Origin: Novipirellula sp052161655
GTDB taxonomy: Bacteria; Planctomycetota; Planctomycetia; Pirellulales; Pirellulaceae
NCBI RefSeq assembly: GCF_052161655.1
Contig: NZ_CP197418.1
Span: 1,364,001-1,428,000 of the forward strand
Reading direction: 5' to 3'
DNA length: 64,000 bases
A program made the position numbers and the translations under genes. The notes under the pieces are model-generated. The model was given only the letters and a program-made list of their open reading frames with translations. It was not told the DNA's origin and made no database searches. Positions 53,680 through 63,294 of this stretch are shown here, piece by piece. Each line of letters opens with the position of its first letter. The first letter of the stretch is position 1.

Positions 53680-54915
53680 TCATCGTCGCAGCCAGGCCAG
53701 CAAGTCCGCATAGACCGAATCCTCGCTGAGTTCGCTATCACGGACCTTGCGAACTCGCGTCGTCATCTCGCTTCGCAAGTCGCGGTCGTGAATTAAGCGA
53801 ACACACCCCTGCTCAAAACCGTCCGCATCGTCCGCGACGATCATGCTATCGATGGCGGCAACGGACAAACCGTGCGTGTTGTGCGAGTGGGTCACCAGCG
53901 GCTTGCCGAAACAGAGCGACTCGATCGATTTGATTTTGATCCCGCTGCCAAAGCGAACCGGATTGATCGCAAACTCAATCTGGGCATAGAAGTCCTCGAT
54001 GCGAGGGATCAAACCCAACATTTGCACCCCCGCTTGGTCGCAAATCCGTTGTGAGCTCAATCCTTTTTCGACCGTTCCTGCAATCAACAACTCGGCACCG
54101 GTGGTGCGATGGATTTCGTCCCAACAGTGCTGTAAGAACCAACGAATCCCGTCGACGTTGGCAGCGTTGTTGGATCCAATGAAGCCCATTCGAGTCGTGG
54201 CAGAATCGGAAACGGTGGAAGAATCGAAGCCCAGTGGGGCCGCAGGCAGTTCCGCATGATGCCCCACCACGACGACATCGCTTTGCGACGCCATCGAGCG
54301 AATCGTTTCGGCTTCCACCGCTTGAGTGGCAATAATCAAGTCAAACTTCTGCAGCGCCGCTGATTCCTCTTCCTTCGAGATTGCAATCCAATGGGCTTCG
54401 TCATGTTCGCAAAACTGTTGCTGACGCACATGAAGCAAATCGTGCGTGTCGACGAAAGCTCGAAAACTTCGTTGCCTGACTGGAAAGTCATCGAGCAGAT
54501 TGGACCAGACCACATAGACGCTCAAGACAAAGTCGGGCTGTAGCGATGCAACCAGCGACTTGAACTGCAACGGGGCGTGCGGCCAACGATAGGTTTTCAG
54601 CGTCGCGGGGGTGAAGGTCGATGATGTCGCGACATCGCTTGTTGGCGGTTCTGATTTCCCAAGCCTTCGAAGTACCTTCCGGACAATGGTCGACAACCGG
54701 TCGCGTAAACGCGTTCCATCCGGGTTGAACTTCACAATCTGCAACTCGGATTCGCGGCAGATTGCATCGTCCGAAGCGGTCATAGTGACCAAAAAGAAAA
54801 CCTTCAACTGGAAGCCGTTTCGCCGCAGACATTGCAGCAGCGACCATGTTCGCTGTTGCGCCCCATTCTCGCGCCGCCAAAACGGTTGGTCGGTAACGAT
54901 CAGAATGGTTTTCAT
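53680..54915 (-). CDS. Glycosyltransferase family 4 (GT-B)
   Basis: About 411 residues. MKTILIVTDQPFWRRENGAQ begins with the Gly-rich acceptor loop; the donor half has RMGFIGSNNAANVDGIRWFL, LLIAGTVEKGLS and GLIPRIEDFYAQIEFAINPVRFGSGIKIKSIESL, with the family's E in IKSIESLCFGKPLV. The ATG at 54915 is preferred, since the 32 residues read upstream to 55011 show no fold. It is first of the minus-strand run 48214-54915, whose genes lie close together (some overlap). Confidence 0.88.
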   Translation of the reverse strand: MKTILIVTDQPFWRRENGAQQRTWSLLQCLRRNGFQLKVFFLVTMTASDDAICRESELQIVKFNPDGTRLRDRLSTIVRKVLRRLGKSEPPTSDVATSSTFTPATLKTYRWPHAPLQFKSLVASLQPDFVLSVYVVWSNLLDDFPVRQRSFRAFVDTHDLLHVRQQQFCEHDEAHWIAISKEEESAALQKFDLIIATQAVEAETIRSMASQSDVVVVGHHAELPAAPLGFDSSTVSDSATTRMGFIGSNNAANVDGIRWFLQHCWDEIHRTTGAELLIAGTVEKGLSSQRICDQAGVQMLGLIPRIEDFYAQIEFAINPVRFGSGIKIKSIESLCFGKPLVTHSHNTHGLSVAAIDSMIVADDADGFEQGCVRLIHDRDLRSEMTTRVRKVRDSELSEDSVYADLLAWLRR

Positions 54916-55079
54916 CAGTGAACGAATTTTTATCGGAGAGTAGCGGGGCACATGAGCTGTCAAGGAATCTTTCGGGCAGTCTGCCGCACGGGGGCTGCAT
55001 GGTTGCCGCAAAAAATGGAAGACGATAGGCTTCTACGCAGGTCGTTCGGTATAAACCGGTGAAACGTCGATCCTTTGGT

Positions 55080-55149
55080 GAGCCGACGGCGCTAGCCGCG
55101 GGCCCGTCGATATTGCAGGAAACATGCCCGCGGCTAGCGCCGTCGGCTC
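55080..55149. repeat. Dispersed palindromic repeat, family A
   Basis: Nearly identical to 4841-4910, with perfect 24-nt arms (core GGCGCTAGCCGCGGGC) and a 22-nt loop. Lies between two divergent cluster genes. Confidence 0.85.
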
Positions 55150-55240
55150 AGATCATTGTGTGGGATGACTCATGTTGACCTTCTTACGCATCGGCCAAGG
55201 TACCCATCGGTTGCTAACAAGGGTAGGCGAATCGAATTAA

Positions 55241-56104
55241 ATGAGAAACCTTTTTCGCTCGCCCCCTGCGGACGTTTTCTTCATTCGAGGCTACGCCAAA
55301 TCGGGAACCAATTGGCTTTGCAATCTGATGAATCTGCATCCTCAGATCGCCTGCACGGGTGAATTTCACTTGCGTCCTCTGTTCGACAGTGTGCGCGCCA
55401 TTCAGACTGCTCCCTGGGGAATTTTGAGTCGCGAGAAGCAATCAGCATTCCTCGAGGACGCTTTCTACCAGATGGTGAAACATTTGATCCGCGATGTTTG
55501 TGGCAACAAGCGATGGTGCGGCGACCGGACACCATGTTCGCTTCGCTCGACGTTTGTCCCGGGCGTCCGACAACTCTACATCACCCGGGATGGACGCGAT
55601 GCCGTGGTCAGTTGGGCGTACCACACGCTGAACTACAACTTCAATGCAGGGCCACGGATGCAAGAAAACCTGCAGCGGTTCAAGGCCGATCCCAACTATT
55701 TTGAGCAGAACAAACAAGAGCTGTTGGCGTGCGAGACCGTCGTGCGTGAGTTCGCTTCGCAGTGGAACGCGGCGATCGTCGATGATTTTCAAATGATGCA
55801 GTCGGCCGATCGGGGCGAGATCGATCTCCCCTACTACTGGATCCGCTATGAGGATCTGCAGACGGATACGCTGAAATATCGAAATGAGATTTACCAATTT
55901 CTCGGTCTGTCTGCGGCAAAGGCGAGTCCATTGACTTCATTGACCCAGCCGGGATTTGGCAACGACGATACCAACCGGCCGGACGATTTTTACCGCCGAG
56001 GACGTGCCGGTACGTGGCGAGAGTATTTTACCGCCGAGCAACTCGCTTGGTTCACGGAAGAGGCTAGCGAGGCGTTGAGTTTGGTTTCAGGGAAAGCATC
56101 TTGA
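55241..56104 (+). CDS. Sulfotransferase domain protein
   Basis: 287 residues. PAPS loop IRGYAKSGTNWLCNLMN (about 15-31), 3'-phosphate site YITRDGRDAVVSW (about 110), and near the end FYRRGRAGTWREYFT, the RKGxxGdW motif of cytosolic-type sulfotransferases. It is the only plus-strand gene in this stretch; its last 41 bp overlap the convergent GT2 gene tail to tail. Confidence 0.9.
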   Translation: MRNLFRSPPADVFFIRGYAKSGTNWLCNLMNLHPQIACTGEFHLRPLFDSVRAIQTAPWGILSREKQSAFLEDAFYQMVKHLIRDVCGNKRWCGDRTPCSLRSTFVPGVRQLYITRDGRDAVVSWAYHTLNYNFNAGPRMQENLQRFKADPNYFEQNKQELLACETVVREFASQWNAAIVDDFQMMQSADRGEIDLPYYWIRYEDLQTDTLKYRNEIYQFLGLSAAKASPLTSLTQPGFGNDDTNRPDDFYRRGRAGTWREYFTAEQLAWFTEEASEALSLVSGKAS

Positions 56105-57017
56105 ATTCGCCCCATGAAATACTTGCCCCGATCATATGTGAAACCCATTCATCGGGGGCTTTGCGGTGGCGTTTGATTCGGTACAGCAACGACTCAAAGG
56201 CTGCGTCTCGCAGGGCTCCCATCCAGTTTCGACTCTGCTTGCCAAACATCACATTGGCTTGCCCCTGGCCCACAAAATAGGACCGCACGTAACGTTCCGT
56301 GGCTCGGTCGGCGGGAATGATATGTTGGACCTTGGCACGAGGGACCCAGCGACCGGTTTCGCCAGCGCGAGCGATGCGTTTTAAGACATGCGTCTCGTCT
56401 TCCCCGAGCATGCCGGAATGAACTCGGCCGAGCGTCGGGTCGTAAAGATTTTCGCGTTGCACATCCGTGCGTATCGCAAAGTTCGCTCCGTAAGGGAGGC
56501 GGTGTTCACTGAGTTCGACCGGTTGCTCACCCAAGTCGCGTGCGGCGTAGACCGATTTGCATTTCTCCCAAGTCGCTTCCATCCAATCGGGGCAACCGGG
56601 CGGTTCGAACCATGGCTCAATCTGGCCGCCAAAGTATGCCACGTCAGGCTCAGTCGTAAACGCGTCGCAGTACGACACCAGCCAATCGCTACCGACCAAT
56701 ACGTCATTGTCGGTCCAGACGATGTAGTCGCCGCTTGCAGCAGCAATCGCACAATTTCGGCTTGCCGAGTGGCCTTGGACCGACTCAAAGAGCGACACGA
56801 TCGGCAGCGAATCCGAGAATCCGTCGATGACTTGCTGGGTATCGTCGGTCGAGTTGTTGTTGACGAGGATCAGCTCCCATGTGAAGCGATCGTCTACGTT
56901 GATTTCGCACAGTCGTTCCAAGGTGCGGCGCAGTAACCGGGACCGGTTCCATGTGCAAATGGCAACGCTGATCTTGATTCGCTGCGGTGACTCGGGTGAC
57001 TCGGGATGAAGCAACAA
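56064..57017 (-). CDS. Glycosyltransferase family 2
   Basis: 317 residues. SVAICTWNRSRLLRRTLERL start, LILVNNNSTDDT, DYIVWTDNDVLVGSDWL (DxD), then RLPYGANFAIRTDV and LGEDETHVLKRI (ED catalytic base). The acceptor part has PADRATERYVRSYFVGQG. Soluble. It closely follows the GT4 gene upstream (57019), stop to start within two bases. The C-terminus overlaps the sulfotransferase end. Confidence 0.9.
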   Translation of the reverse strand: MLLHPESPESPQRIKISVAICTWNRSRLLRRTLERLCEINVDDRFTWELILVNNNSTDDTQQVIDGFSDSLPIVSLFESVQGHSASRNCAIAAASGDYIVWTDNDVLVGSDWLVSYCDAFTTEPDVAYFGGQIEPWFEPPGCPDWMEATWEKCKSVYAARDLGEQPVELSEHRLPYGANFAIRTDVQRENLYDPTLGRVHSGMLGEDETHVLKRIARAGETGRWVPRAKVQHIIPADRATERYVRSYFVGQGQANVMFGKQSRNWMGALRDAAFESLLYRIKRHRKAPDEWVSHMIGASISWGEFKMLSLKPNSTPR

Positions 57018-57018
57018 A

Positions 57019-58158
57019 TCACCTGGGGTTGGAAGCTAACTGAGTGATCGTATTGTAAAAGTCGGCGACGGGGTCCTGGCTGTATCGCTGGCGAATCCGC
57101 GTGCCTGCGAGTTCCCCCATCGCTTGCCAGTCGTTTCGTTTTTGCCAAGCGGCTTCCAGTGCAGCGTCGAGTAGCTCGACAGTCGCCGCTGCCGCGATGA
57201 ACCCCGTCTCACCGTCATCAATCAGTTCGCGGTTGCGTCCGACATCGGTGGTAATACAGATCCGATTACAGAGCATCGTTTCCACCACAGCCAATGCGGC
57301 CCCTTCGAAACGCGAGGGAAGAATCAAGCCATGATGGTTCGCCCAAACATCTTCGATGTTATCCGAGTAACCTGCTAATTGAATGTGAGATTGCAGACCG
57401 TAACGCTCAATCAAACACTCCATCTGTGTGCGATTGCCTTGTGAATCTCCGAACAGCCGAATCGATAGATTTCGATCACGCCACTTGTCTTGCTTCAATA
57501 CGTGGATCAGCAAGTCTTGACCTTTCGAAGTGAAATGAATTCGGCCAACACAGGCCAGTCGCAACCCCTCGTTGTCTGTGGGCCAAGCAGGGTTTGCATG
57601 CCAAGCGACATTAAACGGGTTGTCGATGATCTCTGTATTATCCAGCTCGATGGCGAGGTTGGTTTCAACACGGTCGAGGTTCTCTTGCGAAACGAAAAAC
57701 ACCTTTTCCGCATTGGTATAGGCCGTTTGGAATTCGTCGAGATAGATGGCGTCCAACGACTCGGTGCTGGCGGATTGGACGTTGATCGCGTAAGGAATTT
57801 GGCGGCGAATTAATTCCGCCGCGGGAGTGACCGCATTGAGATGATAGCCGAGGATAACCAGCACGAAATCGGGGTTTTCGCGGGCCAGCCAACGTCGCAG
57901 ATGGCTTGTTTCTTGCTCGAGGTTCAGCGGTGATTTCAAGCGATACGGCCACGATCGCCAAGTCGGATCTCGGCGTGGCCAGACGGTGGCGCCCGCGGTT
58001 CGCAAATGCTCTAGTTCCTGAGGTGTCTGTTCCCACCAGCGGTAGTTCACCGTGACTTGGATATCGTTTTCAAGCAGTTGGTGAGCCACGCCCGACCACA
58101 GCACTTCGCTGCCGCCCCATGGCATTCCCGTCATCGTCGAATAGAAACCGATTTTCAC
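57019..58158 (-). CDS. Glycosyltransferase family 4 (GT-B)
   Basis: 379 residues. MKIGFYSTMTGMPWGGSEVL (Gly loop), acceptor half to about 190; donor half with RLACVGRIHFTSKGQDLLI, IRLFGDSQGN, IQLAGYSDNIEDVWANH and LILPSRFEGAALAVVETMLCNR, which carries the E-x7-E pair. Classical GT4 layout and size. Forms a pair with the GT2 gene downstream. Confidence 0.92.
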   Translation of the reverse strand: MKIGFYSTMTGMPWGGSEVLWSGVAHQLLENDIQVTVNYRWWEQTPQELEHLRTAGATVWPRRDPTWRSWPYRLKSPLNLEQETSHLRRWLARENPDFVLVILGYHLNAVTPAAELIRRQIPYAINVQSASTESLDAIYLDEFQTAYTNAEKVFFVSQENLDRVETNLAIELDNTEIIDNPFNVAWHANPAWPTDNEGLRLACVGRIHFTSKGQDLLIHVLKQDKWRDRNLSIRLFGDSQGNRTQMECLIERYGLQSHIQLAGYSDNIEDVWANHHGLILPSRFEGAALAVVETMLCNRICITTDVGRNRELIDDGETGFIAAAATVELLDAALEAAWQKRNDWQAMGELAGTRIRQRYSQDPVADFYNTITQLASNPR

Positions 58159-58181
58159 CTTACACAGTCCAATGAACCAAA

Positions 58182-58356
58182 GTCGTTGATCGCTCCGGAC
58201 GTGCGATTCAATTAAATGACGGGTTTGGTCGTAGCGGAAGTCGTCAAGACTTTCGTTTTCCAGGATGGTCGAAACTCTTGACGAGTTCCGCTACCTCGGT
58301 AATAGAATCGCACGTCCCCCGCGATCACACGCCAAGATCGCGGAGCGATCAACGAC
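58182..58356. repeat. Nested palindromes (families B and D)
   Basis: Outer arms GTCGTTGATCGCTCC and GATCGCGGAGCGATCAACGA with further matching inner parts (GGACGTGCGATTC; GAATCGCACGTCC); between them lies a family D hairpin 58231-58294 (GTAGCGGAAGTCGTCAAGAC; its inverse ends GAGTTCCGCTAC). Looks like one palindrome inserted into the loop of another. Confidence 0.7.
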
Positions 58357-58363
58357 ACTTGCA

Positions 58364-60274
58364 CTATCGTGGCGTGATCGATGACTCTGGCAAAGGGGTG
58401 GTTGCGGTTCGCATCTCAGAGTCATCCATTTTCAAGTCTTCGGGACTTGCGAACACCGACGGTGAATTCAACGCAAACCGACACTCGTTGATCGTGGGGG
58501 CACCGAACCCAACTCCCATTACGCTCAGTAGCGTGCCGCGTGCGTGGTGCACTTTAATAAACGCCAAGTTGTAGTCGACCAAACTGCGTTGGAACTGCGT
58601 TTCGGCTTGTGTCGCACGGACCTGGGCTTCCAGCACTTCTTCCACATGCACGTCGCCTGCGGCATGACGCTCTGATTGGGCATTCAATCGAATCCGTGAC
58701 GCGTCGCGACTTTGTGCCATCGAATTCATTGCACCATAGGCCCGGTCGAGCTCGATAAAGGCAGCACGCAGTTCCGATGTGATGTGCCGGCGTTGTTCCT
58801 CGGCAATCGCTCGTGCCCGAGAGAGTTGCAGGTGTGCGTTGTGTACTGCTGCGTTCTCGCGTCGGTTCATGACCGGCCGACTGTATTCGATTCCAACTTG
58901 CCATCCTTGTAATGCTTGACTGAACAAGGCGGTGTCGGTAGAGGGATCGTCCGCCAGCCGACGATACTTGCCGATCAAATCGACTTGAGGGCGTTGCAGG
59001 TTCCGGGCGGCCTTCAGTTCCAAGACGCGTTTATTGATCTCGGACTGCTGCTTGCGAAGTTCGATTCGGTTGGTTTGGGCGAGTGCATCACTTTCTTGCC
59101 AATCAAAACGAAGCGACGCTTCCAGCGGTGGTCCGACGGGATGGATTAGGCGATCGTCGGTCGTGGGAAGCGCCAACAACGTTCGCAACTTTAGTTCAAC
59201 GTTGTACACGCCGGTTTGGCCTGGAGTTGTGCCGCAGATCGCGTTGCGGACACCGGCTTCGGCAGAATAGTACTGCTGGCGTGCCAGCGCCTCGACGTCC
59301 GCCGGGCTGACGTTTTGGGCTACTCGCTGCTGTTCCCGTTCCCACGCTTTGCGAGCGTTGTCCAATGCCGTTTGTTTCGCCTCGAGGTTTTGATAGGCGA
59401 AGAACAACTCCCAGTAAACGATCGCGACATCGCGGACCAATTCGGACACCGATTGTTCGACTTCAAGCCGTGCTTGATTGTGTTCGAGCTGCGAGATCAG
59501 CACCCCGCGGTACATACCAGGCTTCGCCAGCGGGCCGGCGATTTGGTTGAATTGCGTTCCCGCGCCGCGCATCAACGGGTGTCGTGCTTCGGCTCCATAG
59601 GCAGCGTAAAAGCCGCCAGCGAGTTCCTCGTCATAGCCGCCGACGCCACCGACGGACACCTTTGTGCCCGACCGCAGGACGCGTCCGACTCCCATTTTTG
59701 CCAGCGTTTCGGGTTGTGCGAAGACCCCAAATTGGCCACTGGAGAATGCAGAATTGACCGAACTGCCGCCGCCATTGTAGAGCAACCCTGTCTCGAATTG
59801 AGTATCGAATGCGGATAAGCTCGCGTCGATGCCGAGATTCGGATCGCTCTTTAATACGGCGGGATCAAGCGTGGTCCGTACTGCATCGGGAAACGTCAAA
59901 ACGCGACCGCCACGGTCACGGATCACCGGGCTGTTGTCCAGCGCGATCATGACGGCCTCGTCAAGCGACAGAGGCCATGGCGTTAAACTGTCGAACTGAT
60001 CGGCGGTTGGCGGGACTCGCGCTGCGTTAGCTGCCAAAAAGCTTTCGGCTTGGAATGACAGAGTCGGCTCGGAATACGAAACTGTTTGTAAGAGCGATTC
60101 ACTCGCCGTTTTTGCTGGCGAATCCGCATTGGCTACAGCGTTTTTATCAAGTCCCGCTTTCGCGAACGGGCGAACGGGGGGCGACCGACATCCAGAAACC
60201 CATGCCACCGCCAGCGAGATCAGCGTTAAAGCCGCCGCGCAACGAGTTAATTGGGTTGGCGAATGGACATGCAT
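58364..60274 (-). CDS. TolC-like outer-membrane efflux lipoprotein
   Basis: 636 residues. Signal with lipobox VSGC (Cys at about 29). Two outer-membrane efflux repeats follow, with long helical hairpins: QLEHNQARLEVEQSVSELVR, ELFFAYQNLEAKQTALDNAR, then a second set (NRIELRKQQSEINKRVLELK, LRAAFIELDRAYGAMNSMAQ). It can provide the outer-membrane channel for the MacAB-like and/or SyrD-like exporters at 41.9-46.9 kb; that pairing is inference, as it is 11 kb away on the other strand. Confidence 0.87.
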   Translation of the reverse strand: MHVHSPTQLTRCAAALTLISLAVAWVSGCRSPPVRPFAKAGLDKNAVANADSPAKTASESLLQTVSYSEPTLSFQAESFLAANAARVPPTADQFDSLTPWPLSLDEAVMIALDNSPVIRDRGGRVLTFPDAVRTTLDPAVLKSDPNLGIDASLSAFDTQFETGLLYNGGGSSVNSAFSSGQFGVFAQPETLAKMGVGRVLRSGTKVSVGGVGGYDEELAGGFYAAYGAEARHPLMRGAGTQFNQIAGPLAKPGMYRGVLISQLEHNQARLEVEQSVSELVRDVAIVYWELFFAYQNLEAKQTALDNARKAWEREQQRVAQNVSPADVEALARQQYYSAEAGVRNAICGTTPGQTGVYNVELKLRTLLALPTTDDRLIHPVGPPLEASLRFDWQESDALAQTNRIELRKQQSEINKRVLELKAARNLQRPQVDLIGKYRRLADDPSTDTALFSQALQGWQVGIEYSRPVMNRRENAAVHNAHLQLSRARAIAEEQRRHITSELRAAFIELDRAYGAMNSMAQSRDASRIRLNAQSERHAAGDVHVEEVLEAQVRATQAETQFQRSLVDYNLAFIKVHHARGTLLSVMGVGFGAPTINECRFALNSPSVFASPEDLKMDDSEMRTATTPLPESSITPR

Positions 60275-60440
60275 CGGCGGTGAATCGGACAGTCAGTAGG
60301 TCACGCGTGGTAGTCAAGCTTTAACTTTCATCGGAATGGTAGGGGCAGCGTATCACGATCATCGTCGCCACCGGACCGAGTCGCCTAACCCGCAAACTTT
60401 AACGGTTGAAGCAGGTCGTTTGGTGTAGGCCGATCATTCT

Positions 60441-60507
60441 GTGAGCCGTGACGCGTGAGCGGCCGGGTTCCACGCATTTACCCGGTGCCTCACGGCCCAC
60501 GGCTCAC
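60441..60507. repeat. Palindromic repeat (GTGAGCCGTGA type)
   Basis: GTGAGCCGTGACGCGTGAGC faces GCCTCACGGCCCACGGCTCA. A sister of family A by end words (GAGCC..GGCTC). Confidence 0.65.
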
Positions 60508-60532
60508 CACAACCATTTGCATTTCGATTAAA

Positions 60533-60602
60533 CCGACAGCCCGCTAGCCGCGGGCATGGTTCATTCAATGTTGACCGGCCCGCGGCTCGCGCCGTCGGCT
60601 CA
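60533..60602. repeat. Dispersed palindromic repeat, family A (decayed)
   Basis: CCCGCTAGCCGCGGGC on the left and GCCCGCGGCTCGCGCCGTCG on the right; loop changed relative to the other two copies. Sits seven bases beyond the GT2 stop. Confidence 0.65.
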
Positions 60603-60608
60603 CATTGA

Positions 60609-61913
60609 TTAAAGCGATTGAGTGTCCTTCGCTGACTCGCGGTACGGCGAATAGGTTCCACGCTGAATCTGACGGCCTCGAATTCCATACTCGATTCCTC
60701 GCCATGAGATCGTCTTGGTCAAGAAGCACTTAATAAAGGTGAGAGGGGTGACGAGTTGAGCGAACACGATCCAAACAGGCAGCATCAGCCATGATGTTAG
60801 CCCGAACGATTTTGGCGTCACTCGGCCGCCCGGGATTTGGCGACTTGCAGCCCACTGGCATAGTCCAACGAGCAGTAGATTGGAGAGCTCAAAACTAACG
60901 AAGACGATCAGGGCCGTGCGGATGGCATCCGCGTCCGATCGGACCATGCCTGTGATGGCCAACACCGCTGCAAGGAAAGGAACAATCACTGAGATGATGC
61001 CATAACCCACCGTTGCCGGCCAGGAAGGATGGTAAAGCTTTGCGGTCAGCAATTGACGCGGGATCCACTGCATCAGATCGTCAAACGTACATGATTCGCG
61101 GTTGACCATCAGCACGCTTGGCACAAACACTTGACGGTAACCCTGCCGACGCAAAACGCTAAACAGCATCGTGTCTTCGCAAAGTGCCCAGGACCATTTT
61201 TCAAGCAAGCCTGTTTCGTCGATCACTCGACGCCGAATCGCCAGACTGCCTCCCCAAGCGATCCGCAGCAGGATCATGTTGATCGATGTCGGCACGTTCC
61301 AAAGGTAACGCACGATCGATCCGCCGGACGCGTGCGGCGGATCGTACCATCGATTGCCTGTCGTCACCCCTACTTTGTCGCATGCGAGCGGAGCGACAAG
61401 CTCGGCCAACCAAGTGCGATGCGGAGTGGAATCGGCATCGCACATCGCAATCACCTCGAACGACGGATCGAGCTCTCGCACTGCCTGGACGATACTGCTG
61501 CACTTCAAGCTGCAGCTCTCGGCGGGATCTTTCAAGACGCTGACGCGTAATCGCGAGTTAGATTCGAACGGACGCAAGATCGATTGCGATGGATCCTCAG
61601 GGCTGTCGACGACGACGTGCAATTTGTAGTCGGGATAATCCTGATCCAAAAGTCGGGTGATACATTGCCCTAAAAACGGATCGGCTCCGCGAAGACACAG
61701 TAGGATCGCGGCTTTGGGAGTATATGCGGGATCCGCCGGGGGCCGTTTGCGGAACATGATCGCGGCAAACGCCAACGTAAACCCCGTCTGGATCGCGACG
61801 ATCAGAATAACGGTCAAGCAGATGGCCTCCGTAATCGTCACAGAAAAAGCACTCTTGGTTGTCGAGGAGGTTGGCGGCGAGAAAACGAGATCGAGGACCG
61901 TCGTCGGTAACAT
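60609..61913 (-). CDS. Membrane GT2 glycosyltransferase (paralogue of 48893-50185)
   Basis: 434 residues. N-terminal helix about 28-50; GT-A domain AAILLCLRGADPFLGQCITR, VVVDSPED, MCDADSTPHRTW, ALCEDTMLF (ED base) and QWIPRQLL for Q/RxxRW; C-terminal helices about 300-410. Keeps the complete ED motif that the paralogue has as DD. Its start overlaps the in-frame upstream part of the condensation-like gene on the other strand (shared CATG at 61911-61914). Confidence 0.87.
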   Translation of the reverse strand: MLPTTVLDLVFSPPTSSTTKSAFSVTITEAICLTVILIVAIQTGFTLAFAAIMFRKRPPADPAYTPKAAILLCLRGADPFLGQCITRLLDQDYPDYKLHVVVDSPEDPSQSILRPFESNSRLRVSVLKDPAESCSLKCSSIVQAVRELDPSFEVIAMCDADSTPHRTWLAELVAPLACDKVGVTTGNRWYDPPHASGGSIVRYLWNVPTSINMILLRIAWGGSLAIRRRVIDETGLLEKWSWALCEDTMLFSVLRRQGYRQVFVPSVLMVNRESCTFDDLMQWIPRQLLTAKLYHPSWPATVGYGIISVIVPFLAAVLAITGMVRSDADAIRTALIVFVSFELSNLLLVGLCQWAASRQIPGGRVTPKSFGLTSWLMLPVWIVFAQLVTPLTFIKCFLTKTISWRGIEYGIRGRQIQRGTYSPYRESAKDTQSL

Positions 61914-61965
61914 GGCTGATGAGTATACTGCCGGTTTTCGTAGACGTGCAGGTCACCGATCCTCG

Positions 61966-63294
61966 ATGTCAAAGACGTTACCTTTAACGCCATTCGAACG
62001 ATGTATGTTGCTGCAGGATTCTCCGGCTTATCCCTGCCACTGCTTCGTTCGGCTGCATTTCCACGGACGACTCGACCGCGAGACCTTTGTGACTGCATTG
62101 CAGCGCACATTGCAGTACCATCCGCTGTTGAGGGCCACCGTCACGTCGGGCTGGCGTAAAAGCTGGTCGTTCGCGGACGCGGTCGAACCCGAGTTGCTGT
62201 GGAGCGAAGGTGAAGCAGGAGGTCCGATCTCTCGAGCGAAACCAATTGATCTGCGGCGTGAGAGTGGAGTGAAGATCTATATCGTGCAGGGGCCTTCGAA
62301 TGTCGAGGTCACGTTCCAGTTCCATCATGCTTGCTGCGATGGCGCGGGAATGGAACGATTTATTGACGATCTCCTCGTTCGTTACGCCCACATCCGAACG
62401 GGCAATGAAATAGACAGCGATGCTAGGGCGGTGAATCCCAGCCGACTGGCATCGCGTGGTTCCTACGGACTTCGTCTTGGCGGGCTGCTCAAACTGTTGC
62501 CGAGTCAAATGGTGGGGCTGATCGGTGCGATCCAGTTTTTTGGACGCCAGCCCAAACCGTTGCTCGCTCATGATGCCCGTCACCGCAAAACCGAATCGAC
62601 GGCGACATCCCCATCGCTCACAAGCTTTCGGCTTGATAAAACGCAAACACTTGCCTTGCGAAACGTCGCGAACGAACAAAACGTGACCCTCCATGAGTTG
62701 CTAGTGCGTGATTTCTTTCTTGCGTTATGGGACTGGCAGAAAGAACTTGGCCAATACAACGATCCGCATTGGGTGCGGATGATGGTCCCCATGAATATGC
62801 GAGATTCGTCCTATCGTTCGCTGCCCGCGATGAACAATGTCAGCTCTGTTTTTCTCGATCGTCGCGGCAAGGACACCGTGGATCGCGATCAGCTGCTTCA
62901 GGGAATTCATGACGAAATGGAAGTCATCAAAAAGTTTCAATTGCGGTTCACGTTCCTGTTGTTCTTGGAAGTGCTGGACAGGATTCCGGGAGCGTTAAGA
63001 CGCTCGGTGCAGCAGGACAAGTGCAAGTTGTCGGTGATTTTTTCCAACACGGGAAAAATGACGCGGCGCTGCCCATTGCCTCGCATCGACGGTTGTCTGC
63101 AAGTCGCGGATTTAGTGCTCCACGATATCGACGGCCTTGCGCCGCTACGCCCCTACAATTGCGTGACGATGCTCACTTTCGAATATGCCCATCGTCTGAA
63201 GCTCAATCTGCACTACGACGCTCAATTCGTGACCGCACCGCAGTCGAAATCGTTAATGAACCTTTTCGTTGCCCGCTTGAATCAGAGTATTTAA
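61966..63294 (+). CDS. Stand-alone condensation-fold acyltransferase
   Basis: About 442 residues in the CoA-dependent acyltransferase/NRPS condensation superfamily. The catalytic motif is HHACCDGAGM (HHxxxDG, about residue 110), preceded by the start LPLTPFERCMLL and LHFHGRLDRETFVTALQRTL; ANEQNVTLHELLVRDFFLAL and VPMNMRDSS are the second-lobe landmarks. There is no carrier or adenylation domain. It may form an ester or amide on a scaffold, or link sugars or lipids in the neighbouring pathway. Start at 61966 (MSKTLPLTP) chosen by family start; an ATG at 61912 is the alternative. Confidence 0.75.
   Translation: MSKTLPLTPFERCMLLQDSPAYPCHCFVRLHFHGRLDRETFVTALQRTLQYHPLLRATVTSGWRKSWSFADAVEPELLWSEGEAGGPISRAKPIDLRRESGVKIYIVQGPSNVEVTFQFHHACCDGAGMERFIDDLLVRYAHIRTGNEIDSDARAVNPSRLASRGSYGLRLGGLLKLLPSQMVGLIGAIQFFGRQPKPLLAHDARHRKTESTATSPSLTSFRLDKTQTLALRNVANEQNVTLHELLVRDFFLALWDWQKELGQYNDPHWVRMMVPMNMRDSSYRSLPAMNNVSSVFLDRRGKDTVDRDQLLQGIHDEMEVIKKFQLRFTFLLFLEVLDRIPGALRRSVQQDKCKLSVIFSNTGKMTRRCPLPRIDGCLQVADLVLHDIDGLAPLRPYNCVTMLTFEYAHRLKLNLHYDAQFVTAPQSKSLMNLFVARLNQSI

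Noticed and set aside
61984..62694. 236-codon minus-strand frame
   Set aside because: Antisense to the condensation-fold gene with its HHxxxDG motif.
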